Shown here piece after piece: positions 43,423 through 54,389 of a stretch of 64,000 nucleotides of DNA; positions within the stretch are counted from its first letter, which is position 1, and every line of letters begins with the position of its first letter. Position numbers and translations under genes: made by a program. The stretch comes from Sphaerisporangium album (lineage in GTDB: Bacteria; Actinomycetota; Actinomycetes; Streptosporangiales; Streptosporangiaceae), in contig NZ_QOIL01000008.1 in the NCBI RefSeq assembly GCF_003323745.1, positions 186,001 to 250,000 on the forward strand. Reading direction: 5' to 3'. Below the pieces are notes generated by a model. It had not been told where the DNA came from. It made no database searches and worked only from the letters and a program-made list of their open reading frames with translations.

Positions 43423-43800
43423 TCGCGGTGTCGCAGCCGCTCATTCCAGGCCGGGCATCCGAGCCCGGCATCTGGATCTGAGCATCCGGCCTCGCCCCGT
43501 CTTCCCCTTGGCGTCCTGCGTACTCACTCGGATCTGCCGTCCGGATGCCTCGCATGTCCCTTCATCACCCGGCCCGCTTGGCTGTCGCGCAGAGCTTGGG
43601 AGCGCGTTCTCGCAGCTGGCGACGCTGACGAGCTGTCTCGTGGGCGGGTTATCCACAGGCTGTGCCGCAGAGCGGACTCTTCATCCACAGAATCGCGCTC
43701 GGCCCCGAATTCGCCTGGTCGTCTGGGCCATTCTCGTCTCGCCTGCCGGGGCCGGTGGAGGTCGTTCACCGGCCGCGATGACGACTCAAGGGGAGGTCCG
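43423..43800. other. gap with decayed sequence and promoter region of pilin gene
   Basis: The first part probably carries frame-shifted remains of the histidine-phosphatase gene. The second part holds two DnaA-box-like elements and the pilin leader. No other gene is supported. Confidence 0.4.
43649..43689. promoter_or_regulatory. DnaA-box-like pair upstream of pilin gene
   Basis: TTATCCACA at 43649-43657 is a perfect match and TCATCCACA at 43681-43689 has one mismatch. The second runs into GAATCGCG, matching 15 of 17 bases with the site at 38887. The pair sits about 110 bp before the pilin start. Confidence 0.45.
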
Positions 43801-44097
43801 ATGGACAGGTGGATCCACGCATGTGGTCGGCGCACACCAGTGGTGCGGCTGATCGGGAGGGGGCTCACGGCCGGGCGTCGGCTGCGGAGGTGGGGCGAGC
43901 GGTTTCGCGGCTCCAGGCTGCGGCTCACCGTAGTGGCGCGCCCGAGGGGCGAGGCGGGCATGTCGACCGCCGAGTACGCGGTCGGAACCATCGCGGCCTG
44001 CGCGTTCGCCGGCCTGCTCTACAAGATCGTCAGTAGCGAGGAGGTGCGGAAGATGCTCTCGGACGTCATCGGCCGAGCGCTGAAACTGGCCACCTGA
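43801..44097 (+). CDS. Flp/Tad pilin-like protein (DUF4244)
   Basis: This 98-residue protein has a long basic N-terminal leader, then MSTAEYAVGTIAACAFAGLL, the prepilin-type hydrophobic helix of DUF4244 proteins with the usual Glu at position five of the mature part. It is the likely major pilin, cleaved before the hydrophobic helix. GGAGG stands before the ATG. Confidence 0.87.
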   Translation: MDRWIHACGRRTPVVRLIGRGLTAGRRLRRWGERFRGSRLRLTVVARPRGEAGMSTAEYAVGTIAACAFAGLLYKIVSSEEVRKMLSDVIGRALKLAT

Positions 44098-44146
44098 GGC
44101 CTGAATGCGGTCCGTTCCTTGGGCGGCGGCCTCCGCTAGGGGCGGG

Positions 44147-44205
44147 GTCCTCCTAGGGCGGAGGCCGTTCAGGACATGGTCCTCTTAGGGCGGAGGCCGT
44201 CCAGG
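44147..44205. repeat. two 27-bp direct repeats, 32-bp period
   Basis: Copies at 44147-44173 and 44179-44205, both reading gtcctc then tagggcggaggccgt, differ at two positions. A third weaker copy lies just upstream. Confidence 0.7.
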
Positions 44206-44209
44206 GCGG

Positions 44210-44227
44210 GGCCGTCCTAGGACGGCC
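44210..44227. repeat. perfect 18-bp palindrome
   Basis: GGCCGTCCTAGGACGGCC is a perfect palindrome directly after the direct repeats. As RNA it would form a very tight hairpin without a loop, so a DNA-binding role is as likely. Confidence 0.5.
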
Positions 44228-44334
44228 TGGCCCGGCTGCCGTACAGGCGGACTGGCCCAAGGCACTCGGTCCGTGCCCTTGGTGACATCACGTTGATCAC
44301 GATCGGCGTCCATCTTACGAGCGCGACGCCAGGA

Positions 44335-44382
44335 CGACCGGCGTCCGGCGGGCCGGGGCAACCATCCGTCGGACGCCGGTCG
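44335..44382 (+). terminator. hairpin before TadE-like genes
   Basis: Perfect 13-bp arms CGACCGGCGTCCG and CGGACGCCGGTCG enclose a 22-nt loop and are followed by a short T-rich stretch. It lies 28 bp before the TadE-like start. It could end the pilin transcript or act as an attenuator. Confidence 0.55.
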
Positions 44383-44409
44383 CCCGGATTCTTTGGATCT
44401 GAGGTGGCC

Positions 44410-44958
44410 ATGTTGGGTGCAGCTTGTACCGGTTGGTTCTGGAGGGCGGGCTATTGGCGGGTTCGCCGGGGCGCGGGGTCGTGGGGGCCGGTCAGCCGGT
44501 TCATGGGGGTGTGGCGGCTCGGGGTCCTACTGGTGCCCGTCTTTGGCCGCCGGTTTTCCGGGTTGGGTGGTCGATGGGCTCGGGGAATCCGGCTGTCGGA
44601 CAGGGGGTCGGTGACCGCGGAGATGGCTGTGGCCTTGCCCTCGCTGGCGCTCGTGCTCGGGGCGGCCTTGTGGGCCCTCACGGTCGTCGGCGCCCAGATG
44701 GAGTGTGTCGACGCCGCCCGTACGGGGGCGAGAGCCGCCGCGAGGGGTGAGCCGCTGGAGGCCGTGCGCCACGCCGCCGCACGGGCCGGGCCTCCCGAGG
44801 CGACCGTCTCGGTGGTCCGTCAGTCAAGGACGAGTCGCGTCACCGTCTCGGCCTCGATACGGCCAGGCTGGGCCATCGCCGTACCCCCGATCTCAGTGAG
44901 CGCGTCGGCGGTATCCGCCACAGAGCCGGGTGCGGACGACCCTACGACCCTCCCGTAA
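44410..44958 (+). CDS. TadE-like pseudopilin
   Basis: This 182-residue protein has a Trp/Arg-rich N-terminal segment with hydrophobic stretches, then DRGSVTAEMAVALPSLALVL, the TadE prepilin motif with Glu five residues after the processing site. MECVDAARTGARAAARGE is the typical following helix. GAGG five bases before the ATG supports the start. It is a minor pilin of the Tad system. Confidence 0.83.
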   Translation: MLGAACTGWFWRAGYWRVRRGAGSWGPVSRFMGVWRLGVLLVPVFGRRFSGLGGRWARGIRLSDRGSVTAEMAVALPSLALVLGAALWALTVVGAQMECVDAARTGARAAARGEPLEAVRHAAARAGPPEATVSVVRQSRTSRVTVSASIRPGWAIAVPPISVSASAVSATEPGADDPTTLP

Positions 44959-45021
44959 AAGGTGATGCTCTCCGGTTCCGGTGAAGCGTGTGGAGGGTCC
45001 TGAAGGTCTGGTGAGAAGGCG

Positions 45022-45438
45022 GTGGTGTTCGTGGTGGGCCGCGTGCGCAGAGGCTCGGGCAGGGGATCGGGGACGCGGCGGGTCTCGTTGAGGGGTGTGG
45101 CCGGGGATCGCGGGTCGGCCACCGTCTGGGTGCTCGGGCCTATGGCGCTGGTTTGGTTGCTGGCCGGGGTGATGCTGCTGGCGGGGGTGGCGCGGGTGGG
45201 GCGGGACCGAGCGCAGTCAGCGGCCGACCTCAGCGCGCTGGCGGGGGCGGGGCAGGCGCTCGCCGCTCCTGAACGGGCCTGCCGCCTGGCGGGCGATATC
45301 GCGCATGCCAACGGCGCCAGTCTGAGGAGGTGTGTCGTTGATGCCGGAGTCGTGGACGTCAGCGTGATCATCCCGTTGAAGCTCCCTTGGGTGGGTCGGC
45401 GATCGATCACGGCAACGTCCCGAGCCGGCCCTCGCTGA
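45022..45438 (+). CDS. second TadE-like protein (helicase/secretion neighbourhood type)
   Basis: This 138-residue protein has GDRGSATVWVLGPMALVWLL as a prepilin-like hydrophobic helix lacking the usual Glu, then GRDRAQSAADLSALAGAGQAL, the signature of the TadE-like proteins encoded beside the DECH helicase in actinobacteria. It is likely a minor pilin or assembly factor. Confidence 0.82.
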   Translation: MVFVVGRVRRGSGRGSGTRRVSLRGVAGDRGSATVWVLGPMALVWLLAGVMLLAGVARVGRDRAQSAADLSALAGAGQALAAPERACRLAGDIAHANGASLRRCVVDAGVVDVSVIIPLKLPWVGRRSITATSRAGPR

Positions 45439-45517
45439 CCCGTCCCGCCTCCAGCCGGGGTGGTGGCCGATTGGGTTCGGGTCGGCGTGCTGGGGTGGGT
45501 GGCGGCGACGTCCCGGA

Positions 45518-47872
45518 TCACCGGGCTTGCTGGGAGTGGTGGTCCTGTGGTCCGGGTGGGGCCAGGAGGATTCGGAGGAGGGTTAGGGCGCCTTGTTTGT
45601 CCAAGGGGTCGTTGCCGTTGCCGCACTTGGGGGACTGGATGCAGGACGGGCAGCCTCGTTCGCATTCGCAGGAGGCGATGGCCTCGCGGGTGGCGGTGAG
45701 CCAGTCGTGGGCGCGGGCGTAGCCGCGTTCGGCGAAGCCGGCGCCGCCTTCGTGGCCGTCGTACACGAAGACCGTGAGCAGGCCGGTGTCGAGGTGTACT
45801 TCCGTGGAAACGCCGCCGATGTCCCAGCGGTCGCAGGTGGCGAAGAGCGGGAGCAGGCCGATGGAGGCGTGCTCGGCGGCGTGCGCGGAACCGCCGAGGT
45901 CGTACCCGGCCGCCAGAAGCGGGGCCACGGCCTCGGGCGGCAGCGTCCACCACACGGCCCGCGTCCGCAGGGTGCGCGGCGGAAGGTCCAAAGGCTCCTC
46001 GCCGAGCACTTCGCCGCTCTGCGCGCGGCGCTTGAGGAACGAGACCACCTGCCGGGTCACCTCCACGGTGCCGAAGTGCAGCTCACCGGGCCCGAAGGGG
46101 TGCGACCGCAGGGACTCCAGCACGGAGATGTCCGTGACATCCCTGGCGAAGGTGGAGTAGTCGGGCGTGGCTTCGGAGACGAGGGCGACGCTCGCGTCCA
46201 GGTCGAGCAGGTCGACGAGGTAGGTGTCCCCCTGGTGGAGGTACACCGCTCCCGTGTGGACGGCGGTGTGGGCGGACGGCTCGTCCACCGTGCCGAGCAG
46301 CCGTCCCGTGGACGACTCCACGACGTGCACCGGCGGACCGCCCGAGCCCCGGATGTCGGCGAGGTTGGCCGCGCGGTCACGGCGGGTCCAGAACCAGCCC
46401 TGGGCACGCCTGCGCAGCAGCCCGCGCCGGACGAGGTCTTCCAGGACCTCCTCCGCCGAGGGGCCGAACACCGGCAGGTCTGCCTCGGTCAGCGGCACCT
46501 CGGCCGCCGCCGCGCACAGGTGCGGCCCGAGGACGTACGGGTTGTCCGGGTCCAGCACGATCGCCTCGACCGGTCGCCCGAAGAGGGCTTCGGGGTGGTG
46601 GACGAGGTAGGTGTCGAGCGGGTCGTCACGGGCGATGAGCACGGCGAGCGCGTCCTGGCCGTCACGGCCGGCGCGGCCCGCCTGCTGCCACAACGACGCC
46701 CTGGTGCCGGGCCAGCCCGCGATCAGCACGGCGTCCAGGCCCGAGACGTCGATGCCGAGTTCCAGCGCGTTGGTGGTCGCCAGGCCCGTGACGGCCCCCG
46801 ACCGTAAAGCTTTCTCCAACAATCGCCGGTCCTCGGCGAGGTACCCGGCGCGGTACGCGGCGACCTTGGCCGGAAGCTCGGGGGAGATCTCCTCCAGGTT
46901 GCCGCGCGCGATGAGCGAGACCGTCTCGGCGGCGCGGCGCGATCGGACGAAGGCGAGCGTACGCACGTCGTCGATCACCAGGTCGGTCAGCAGGTCGGCG
47001 GTCTCGGCCGTCACAGTGCGCCGGACGGGGGCGCCCCCCTCGCCCCGCAGATCGGTCAGGGGCGGCTCCCACAGCGCGAAGGTGGTGGAACCCCGGGGAG
47101 ACGCGTCCGAGGTCACCTCGGCCATCTCAAGCCCTGTCAGGCGCATCGCGGCGACTGCGGGGTCGCTGACCGTGGCCGAGACGAGGATGAATACCGGACG
47201 CGAGCCGTACTTGGCGCATATCCGGCGCAGGCGGCGAAGGATCTGGGCCACGTGCGATCCGAAGACGCCGCGATAGCCGTGGCACTCGTCCACGACGACC
47301 ACCTTCAGCCGCCGCCAGAAGGACGTCCACGCCGAATGGTGGGGCAGCATCGACCGGTGGAGCATGTCGGGGTTGGTCAGCACGTAGTTGGCGTGCCGCC
47401 GCACCCACTGGCGCTCGTCGGGCGGGGTGTCCCCGTCGTAGGTCGCCGCCCGCACCTGTTCGAGCTCCAGCCGCCTGAGCGACCGAAGCTGGTCGGCGGC
47501 GAGGGCCTTGGTCGGCGTCAGGTAGAGGACGGTGCCTCCGGAGAGGATCTCCGACACGGCCGGCACCAGGTAAGCAAAAGATTTTCCCGAAGCCGTACCT
47601 GTGGCAATGATCACGTTTTGGCCACGATGTACCAGGTCGGCGGCCATCGCCTGGTGCTCCCAGAGGCCGTCCACGCCCAGATTTCTCATACGGCTGACGA
47701 GGGGCTCCCCAACCCAGTCCGGCCAATGCACATGACCCGCCTGACGTGCGGGAACGTGCTCCACATGGGTGACACGCTCCCGGCGTGCGGGTGCCGCGAG
47801 CAGGCGCGTGAGGATCGGGCCTGGTCGCCGTGAGGGTGAAGTAGTCGCAGTCACTGGTTTCCAGTTTGGCAT
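45518..47872 (-). CDS. DECH-box superfamily 2 helicase with DUF1998 zinc-binding tail
   Basis: This is a 784-residue helicase. It has Walker A ATGTASGKSFAYL, motif II DECH, motif III SATVSDP, and motifs V-VI LELGIDVSGLDAV and QQAGRAGRDG. A C-terminal DUF1998 segment carries CERGCPSC and a later Cys for zinc. This is the helicase that marks the helicase/secretion locus of actinobacteria (Rv3649 type) and is related to MrfA-like repair helicases. The start is uncertain: ATG 47872 lacks a ribosome-binding site and GTG 47854 has GGAAA upstream. It is convergent with the TadE-like genes. Confidence 0.9.
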   Translation of the reverse strand: MPNWKPVTATTSPSRRPGPILTRLLAAPARRERVTHVEHVPARQAGHVHWPDWVGEPLVSRMRNLGVDGLWEHQAMAADLVHRGQNVIIATGTASGKSFAYLVPAVSEILSGGTVLYLTPTKALAADQLRSLRRLELEQVRAATYDGDTPPDERQWVRRHANYVLTNPDMLHRSMLPHHSAWTSFWRRLKVVVVDECHGYRGVFGSHVAQILRRLRRICAKYGSRPVFILVSATVSDPAVAAMRLTGLEMAEVTSDASPRGSTTFALWEPPLTDLRGEGGAPVRRTVTAETADLLTDLVIDDVRTLAFVRSRRAAETVSLIARGNLEEISPELPAKVAAYRAGYLAEDRRLLEKALRSGAVTGLATTNALELGIDVSGLDAVLIAGWPGTRASLWQQAGRAGRDGQDALAVLIARDDPLDTYLVHHPEALFGRPVEAIVLDPDNPYVLGPHLCAAAAEVPLTEADLPVFGPSAEEVLEDLVRRGLLRRRAQGWFWTRRDRAANLADIRGSGGPPVHVVESSTGRLLGTVDEPSAHTAVHTGAVYLHQGDTYLVDLLDLDASVALVSEATPDYSTFARDVTDISVLESLRSHPFGPGELHFGTVEVTRQVVSFLKRRAQSGEVLGEEPLDLPPRTLRTRAVWWTLPPEAVAPLLAAGYDLGGSAHAAEHASIGLLPLFATCDRWDIGGVSTEVHLDTGLLTVFVYDGHEGGAGFAERGYARAHDWLTATREAIASCECERGCPSCIQSPKCGNGNDPLDKQGALTLLRILLAPPGPQDHHSQQAR

Positions 47873-48027
47873 CTTGGGGGAGAGTCGCCCGGAGTCGTGA
47901 TTTCGTATAGACACGAAGACGGGGCGTGGTTGAATGCCGCGCGTCAGGGTATTGCGCGCTGGGACCTGGGGTCCCAGCATGTCAGACCCCTCGTCGTGGA
48001 CTCAGCAGGCAAGGCGCTGGAGGATCT

Positions 48028-48378
48028 GTGGATCTGAAGTTGGACCACCACACTGAAGACAGACTCACCATCGTGGAAGTCGAGGGTGAGATCGACGTCT
48101 ATACCGCGCCGAGGCTGCGTGAGCTGCTGATCGACCTGGTCAACAAGGGCAACTTCCACCTCCTCGTCAACATGGAGAAGGTGGACTTCCTCGACTCCAC
48201 GGGTCTTGGTGTCCTGGTCGGCGGGCTCAAGCGCGTTCGGGCGCACGACGGCTCCCTGGAGCTCGTCTGCACGCAGGAGCGCATCCTCAAGATCTTCCGG
48301 ATCACCGGTCTGACGAAGGTCTTCGGGATTTACGCCTCGGTCGAAGAGGCCAAGGAAGCTCACGGCCGAGACAAGTAG
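48028..48378 (+). CDS. bldG: anti-anti-sigma factor BldG
   Basis: This 116-residue STAS-domain protein has the phosphorylation site Ser57 in DFLDSTGLG, the position known for BldG. The GTG start has GGAGG upstream. Its place beside the DECH helicase and before an anti-sigma-like kinase is the bldG arrangement of streptomycetes, where BldG controls morphology and antibiotic production by binding anti-sigma factors. Confidence 0.93.
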   Translation: MDLKLDHHTEDRLTIVEVEGEIDVYTAPRLRELLIDLVNKGNFHLLVNMEKVDFLDSTGLGVLVGGLKRVRAHDGSLELVCTQERILKIFRITGLTKVFGIYASVEEAKEAHGRDK

Positions 48379-48380
48379 TC

Positions 48381-48854
48381 ATGGCCACCGTCGAGCTGAC
48401 GTTCAGCGCGCTACCGGCTCATGTGCGCACCGCGCGGCTGGTCGCCACCGCGATCGCCCGGCGTACCGGGGTGGCGGAGGCGCTGCTGGACGAAGTGCGG
48501 CTCGCCGTGGGTGAGGCATGCTCACGGGCAGTGGAGGCGCATCGCGTTCACTGCCCCGGCGAGCCGATCCGCATCGAGCTGTGCGATGAGTCGGGACGCT
48601 TCGAGGTCACCGTCACCGACTCCGCGCCGAGCGACGATCTCGAACAGGCGTACAAGGACGAGGACGGGCCGCCGGTCGCCGTCAACGGCACCGAGCTGGC
48701 CAGTCTGCTTCCCGCCGATACGCTGATGTCCGGGTTCGGCATCGCCGTCATCGCCGCGCTGGCCGATGACGTCGAGGTGTTCCCGAGCGCCAAGGGGCTG
48801 CGGATCAGGATGAGCTGGCCCGCCGCCGCCACCGGCTTCGCGGCCACCGGCTGA
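48381..48854 (+). CDS. RsbW/SpoIIAB-like anti-sigma kinase-type protein
   Basis: This 157-residue protein has a GHKL ATPase fold: LLDEVRLAVGEACSRAV is the N-box region and MSGFGIAVIAALADDVEV the G-box region. It starts two bases after bldG, so the pair is co-translated. It is the probable partner that is switched off by BldG. The sigma factor it controls is not encoded here. The ECF gene at 12726 is far away and of a type not usually controlled this way. Confidence 0.86.
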   Translation: MATVELTFSALPAHVRTARLVATAIARRTGVAEALLDEVRLAVGEACSRAVEAHRVHCPGEPIRIELCDESGRFEVTVTDSAPSDDLEQAYKDEDGPPVAVNGTELASLLPADTLMSGFGIAVIAALADDVEVFPSAKGLRIRMSWPAAATGFAATG

Positions 48855-49974
48855 CGCCTCGCAGGGTCGGCCGTACGCGTTCCCGAAACCGCGTGCGTCA
48901 CCGAACCCCGCGTGGGCCGAGGCGACTGCGACGCCGAGGTGTGTGTACGACGTCGGCGCGAACGGGTGTCGGCGAGATCGATGGGAATCGAAGCGATTCC
49001 GAAACCTCCGAGCGTCTCGGACCTGGTGTCCGAGCGCTCCGGCGGAGGCCGTGCGTGAGTGTGGAGCGGTCCGCGCCGGACGTGAGTGCCATCCGCCACG
49101 CGCCGAATTCGGCCTGCCGGCGTCCAGATCGGCAGGCGGGTGAACCGCCGTACATGACGGCGGACGGTCGCCGTCGCCCGTCCCTGACCGGTGCGCCCTC
49201 GGGAACGGCCGCGGCTTCGAAGCGGCTGCCAGCAGCATCGGCGGCCCGTATGAGCCCCAGAAGAACACGGCCGAACCTCCCGGTGAACAGAACCGCACCA
49301 TGATCCTGAGTCGGCTCGTGAGCCCGGCAGATGACACATGCCGCCGCGGGCCGGGGCTCAACCCCACGGTGCCTCGCTGCCGGACGCCCGTCCGGGAATG
49401 CGTTCGGTCCAAGAGCCGGGGAAAGGTTCCGTCCTCGGGAATGGTTCCGGGAGGAAAGCGCCTGGAGGGGGTGACGGGGGAGAGAAAGGTCCGTGGCGGT
49501 TTCGTGACGGCGATGTGAAGAGAAGGGCCCCGGGGCTTGGGAAACGGACGGGCGGGACGCCTGGCGTTCCCTCTGAGAGGGTGCGAGACGCCGGTCGGGG
49601 GCTCGGGGAGCCGGGGCGCGCGGGTATGTCTCCGTAGTTATGGACACAAAGCTATGGCAATAATTCCCCGTCCGTAATCCGGACGTCGCCCGGCATCATG
49701 CCTGGAAAACCGTGTCCTTGCGGGGCAAAGGCGCGCCGCTTACTGGACGGACCCCTAATTAGCTGGCCGAAGAGGCTTCATATCTGGCGCGTGCCTGCGT
49801 AGACTCCCCGCACCGGCCAAGGTTTATGTCCCCGCAGATCGACGATGCCCTGCGGGAGGTCTGCGGACGTTACCGGAAGCGGCACTGCCAATCCAGCTCG
49901 GATGCGCGCCGCCCCCCGACTCATTCCGCAGCGCGGTCTGAGCTTGGACCTACCCGTCTGGCCGAGGAGGACGG
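48855..49974. other. 1.1-kb gap before the H+-pyrophosphatase gene
   Basis: Open frames cross it on both strands but have Arg/Pro/Ala-rich, unrecognizable translations and no ribosome-binding sites. An AT-richer stretch at 49635-49680 and a possible promoter near 49777-49805 are the only signals seen. Confidence 0.45.
49777..49805 (+). promoter_or_regulatory. candidate promoter of hppA
   Basis: TTCATA and TAGACT are separated by 17 bases, 170 bp before the hppA start. The -35 match is weak, so the assignment rests mainly on the -10 element and on position. Confidence 0.3.
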
Positions 49975-52311
<2,337 letters not shown>

Positions 52312-52351
52312 TCCACTGCCGGGCCTTCGTGTGAGGCCCTGGGACGCGAAA

Positions 52352-52388
52352 CGTACGGCTACCGCCCGTGGAGGGCGGTAGCCGTACG
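52352..52388 (+). terminator. terminator after hppA
   Basis: Perfect 16-bp arms CGTACGGCTACCGCCC and GGGCGGTAGCCGTACG enclose a five-base loop, 40 bp after the hppA stop. It is the second longest perfect stem in the window. Confidence 0.8.
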
Positions 52389-52411
52389 CGTGTAATGGGA
52401 TAGTTGAGGGG

Positions 52412-52894
52412 ATGAACACGCTGATCGTCCTGAGACACGCCAAGGCCGCGCACGTCCCCGGGCTGGCCGACCGGGAACGTCCGCTCACCGATCGCGGTGA
52501 GCGCGACGCCGGGCGTATCGGGCAGACCCTGAAGAGGATGGGCCTGTCTCCCGATCTGGTGCTGTGCTCGCCGTCCCTGCGGACGCGGCAGACCGCCGAG
52601 CTGGCCCTGGCAGACCTCGCGCCGGCCGCTCCGCTGCACCTGGAGAGCGAGATCTACGAGGCGTACCCGGACGAGCTGCTCGAACTGATCGGGCGCACCG
52701 ACGACGACGTCTCGACCCTGCTGCTGGTCGGCCACAACCCGGGCGTGCACGAGCTGATCATGAACCTGAGCCTGTCGCGGGACGACGAGGGTTTCCCGCC
52801 GGGGGCGTTCGCGGTGCTGGAGACGGGCGGCTGGGCGGGGCTCGGCCCGGGGGACGCGCGGATGATCAGCCGCTGGACGCCGAAGGACGACTGA
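52412..52894 (+). CDS. SixA-type histidine phosphatase
   Basis: This 160-residue protein has the phosphorylated His in LRHAKAA (His9), the CSPSLRTRQTAE motif, and the second catalytic His in LVGHNPGVHEL. SixA proteins remove phosphate from protein histidines or small molecules. The substrate here is unknown. All catalytic residues are present, unlike the truncated relative at 43240. Confidence 0.87.
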   Translation: MNTLIVLRHAKAAHVPGLADRERPLTDRGERDAGRIGQTLKRMGLSPDLVLCSPSLRTRQTAELALADLAPAAPLHLESEIYEAYPDELLELIGRTDDDVSTLLLVGHNPGVHELIMNLSLSRDDEGFPPGAFAVLETGGWAGLGPGDARMISRWTPKDD

Positions 52895-53038
52895 AGCGCG
52901 GACCGGAAGGGCGCCGAGCCGGTACGAAAACCGGGCAGGTGCGAAACCGGGCGGGCACGGAAAGGCGCCGGGCGGGCGTGGACGAGCGCCGTGAGGCGTC
53001 CGGGCGCGGGTGGCGCGCCCGGGAACCTGGGAACGCGG

Positions 53039-54277
53039 TCAGTGGAGCGGGCTGCCGGTCGCGGGCGGCGTCAGGCCGTCTTCGGCGTCGGCGGCCTCGA
53101 CCTCCTCGCGGGAGATGCCGAGCAGGTAGAGGATCGTGTCGAGGTAGGGGACGTTGACCGCGGCGTCGGCGGCCTGCCGCAGCACGGGCTTGGCGTTGAA
53201 GGCGATGCCGAGGCCGGCCGCGGCGATCATGTCGAGGTCGTTGGCGCCGTCGCCGATGGCGACCGTCTGGCTGATGGGGATGCCCGCCTGCCGCGCGAAC
53301 CGCTCCAGGGCACGAGCCTTGCCCGGACGGTCGACGATCTCGCCGACGACACGGCCGGTGAGCTTGCCGTTCACCACTTCCAGGGTGTTGGCGGCGGAGT
53401 AGTCGATGCCGAGGTCCTCCACCAGAGCGTCGGTGATCTGGGTGAAGCCTCCGCTCACGATCGCGAAGCGGTAGTCCAGGCGCTTGAGCGTGCGTACCAG
53501 GGTGCGCGCGCCCGGGGTGAGGACGACCTCCTCGCGGACGCGCTCGAACACGTCGGCGGACAGCCCTTCCAGCAGCGCCACCCGCTCGCGCAGGGAGGCG
53601 GCGAAGTCGAGCTCGCCGCGCATCGCCGCCGAGGTGATCTTCTCGACCTCGTCCATGCAGCCGGCGTGGCCGGCGAGCAGCTCGATGACCTCGCCCTGGA
53701 TCAGGGTGGAGTCGACGTCCATGACGATGAGCCGCTTGCTGCGCCGGAGGAGGCCGGAGCGCTGCACGGCGACGTCGACCTGCTGGAGGACGGCCTCGGC
53801 CGCGAGCGCGGTGCGCAGGGCCAGCGGATCGGCCCCGGAGACCTCCAGCTCGATGCACGTGACCGGCAGGTGCGCCAGCCGCTCGATGCGGTCGATGTTG
53901 GCCCCGGCGGCGGCGATGCGGCCCGCGATGCCGGCCAGGGCGGCGGGCTGCATCGGGTTGCCGAGGACGGTGACGTGGAGGCGCCCTCTGCGGCGCTTCT
54001 CCTTGGTGTCGGTGCCGGTGGCGAGCTCGACCTCCATGCCGAGGTCTTCGGCCACGCGCTCGACGGCCGCCCACATGGCGCCGATAGTGCCGCCGGTTCC
54101 CGTGGGGGGCCCGCCGGCGTACATGACGAGCACGCCGAGGACCAGGCGGCCACGGATGACGACCTGTTCGACGTCGACGACGTTCACCGGGAAGGACGCC
54201 AGCGTGCTGAACAAGCGGGACGTCACCCCGGGCCGGTCGGGGCCGGTGAGTGTGATCAAAAGCGTGCGCTGCTTCAT
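53039..54277 (-). CDS. serB: phosphoserine phosphatase SerB with N-terminal ACT domain
   Basis: This 412-residue enzyme performs the last step of serine synthesis. N-terminal ACT-like domains (LLITLTGPDRPGVTSRLF and the HVTVLGNPMQP region) fill residues 1-165. The HAD phosphatase follows with Asp187 and Asp189 in MDVDSTLIQGE, SGGFTQITD and GDGANDLDMI. The ATG at 54277 is preferred because the ACT fold begins immediately after it. It diverges from the GNAT gene. Confidence 0.93.
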   Translation of the reverse strand: MKQRTLLITLTGPDRPGVTSRLFSTLASFPVNVVDVEQVVIRGRLVLGVLVMYAGGPPTGTGGTIGAMWAAVERVAEDLGMEVELATGTDTKEKRRRGRLHVTVLGNPMQPAALAGIAGRIAAAGANIDRIERLAHLPVTCIELEVSGADPLALRTALAAEAVLQQVDVAVQRSGLLRRSKRLIVMDVDSTLIQGEVIELLAGHAGCMDEVEKITSAAMRGELDFAASLRERVALLEGLSADVFERVREEVVLTPGARTLVRTLKRLDYRFAIVSGGFTQITDALVEDLGIDYSAANTLEVVNGKLTGRVVGEIVDRPGKARALERFARQAGIPISQTVAIGDGANDLDMIAAAGLGIAFNAKPVLRQAADAAVNVPYLDTILYLLGISREEVEAADAEDGLTPPATGSPLH

Positions 54278-54389
54278 CGGGCACAACGCTACCGACCGCT
54301 CAGAGTGAACGCGTAAGCGGTTCACCATACGGACGGGAGATGGTCATCTCCCCATGTCTTCATGGGTGTGCCACACGAGGAGGCATGCC

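Larger units (their letters stand above)
44098..44409. other. repeat- and hairpin-rich gap after the pilin gene
   Basis: No gene is supported. The gap is made of short G+C-rich repeats, one perfect palindrome and a long hairpin, described separately. It may attenuate transcription from pilin into the TadE-like genes, allowing pilin excess. Confidence 0.45.

Noticed and set aside
48898-49647. A 249-codon minus-strand frame in the bldG-hppA gap
   Set aside because: Arg/Pro/Ser-rich translation without motifs or ribosome-binding site, and it overlaps equally open frames on the other strand.
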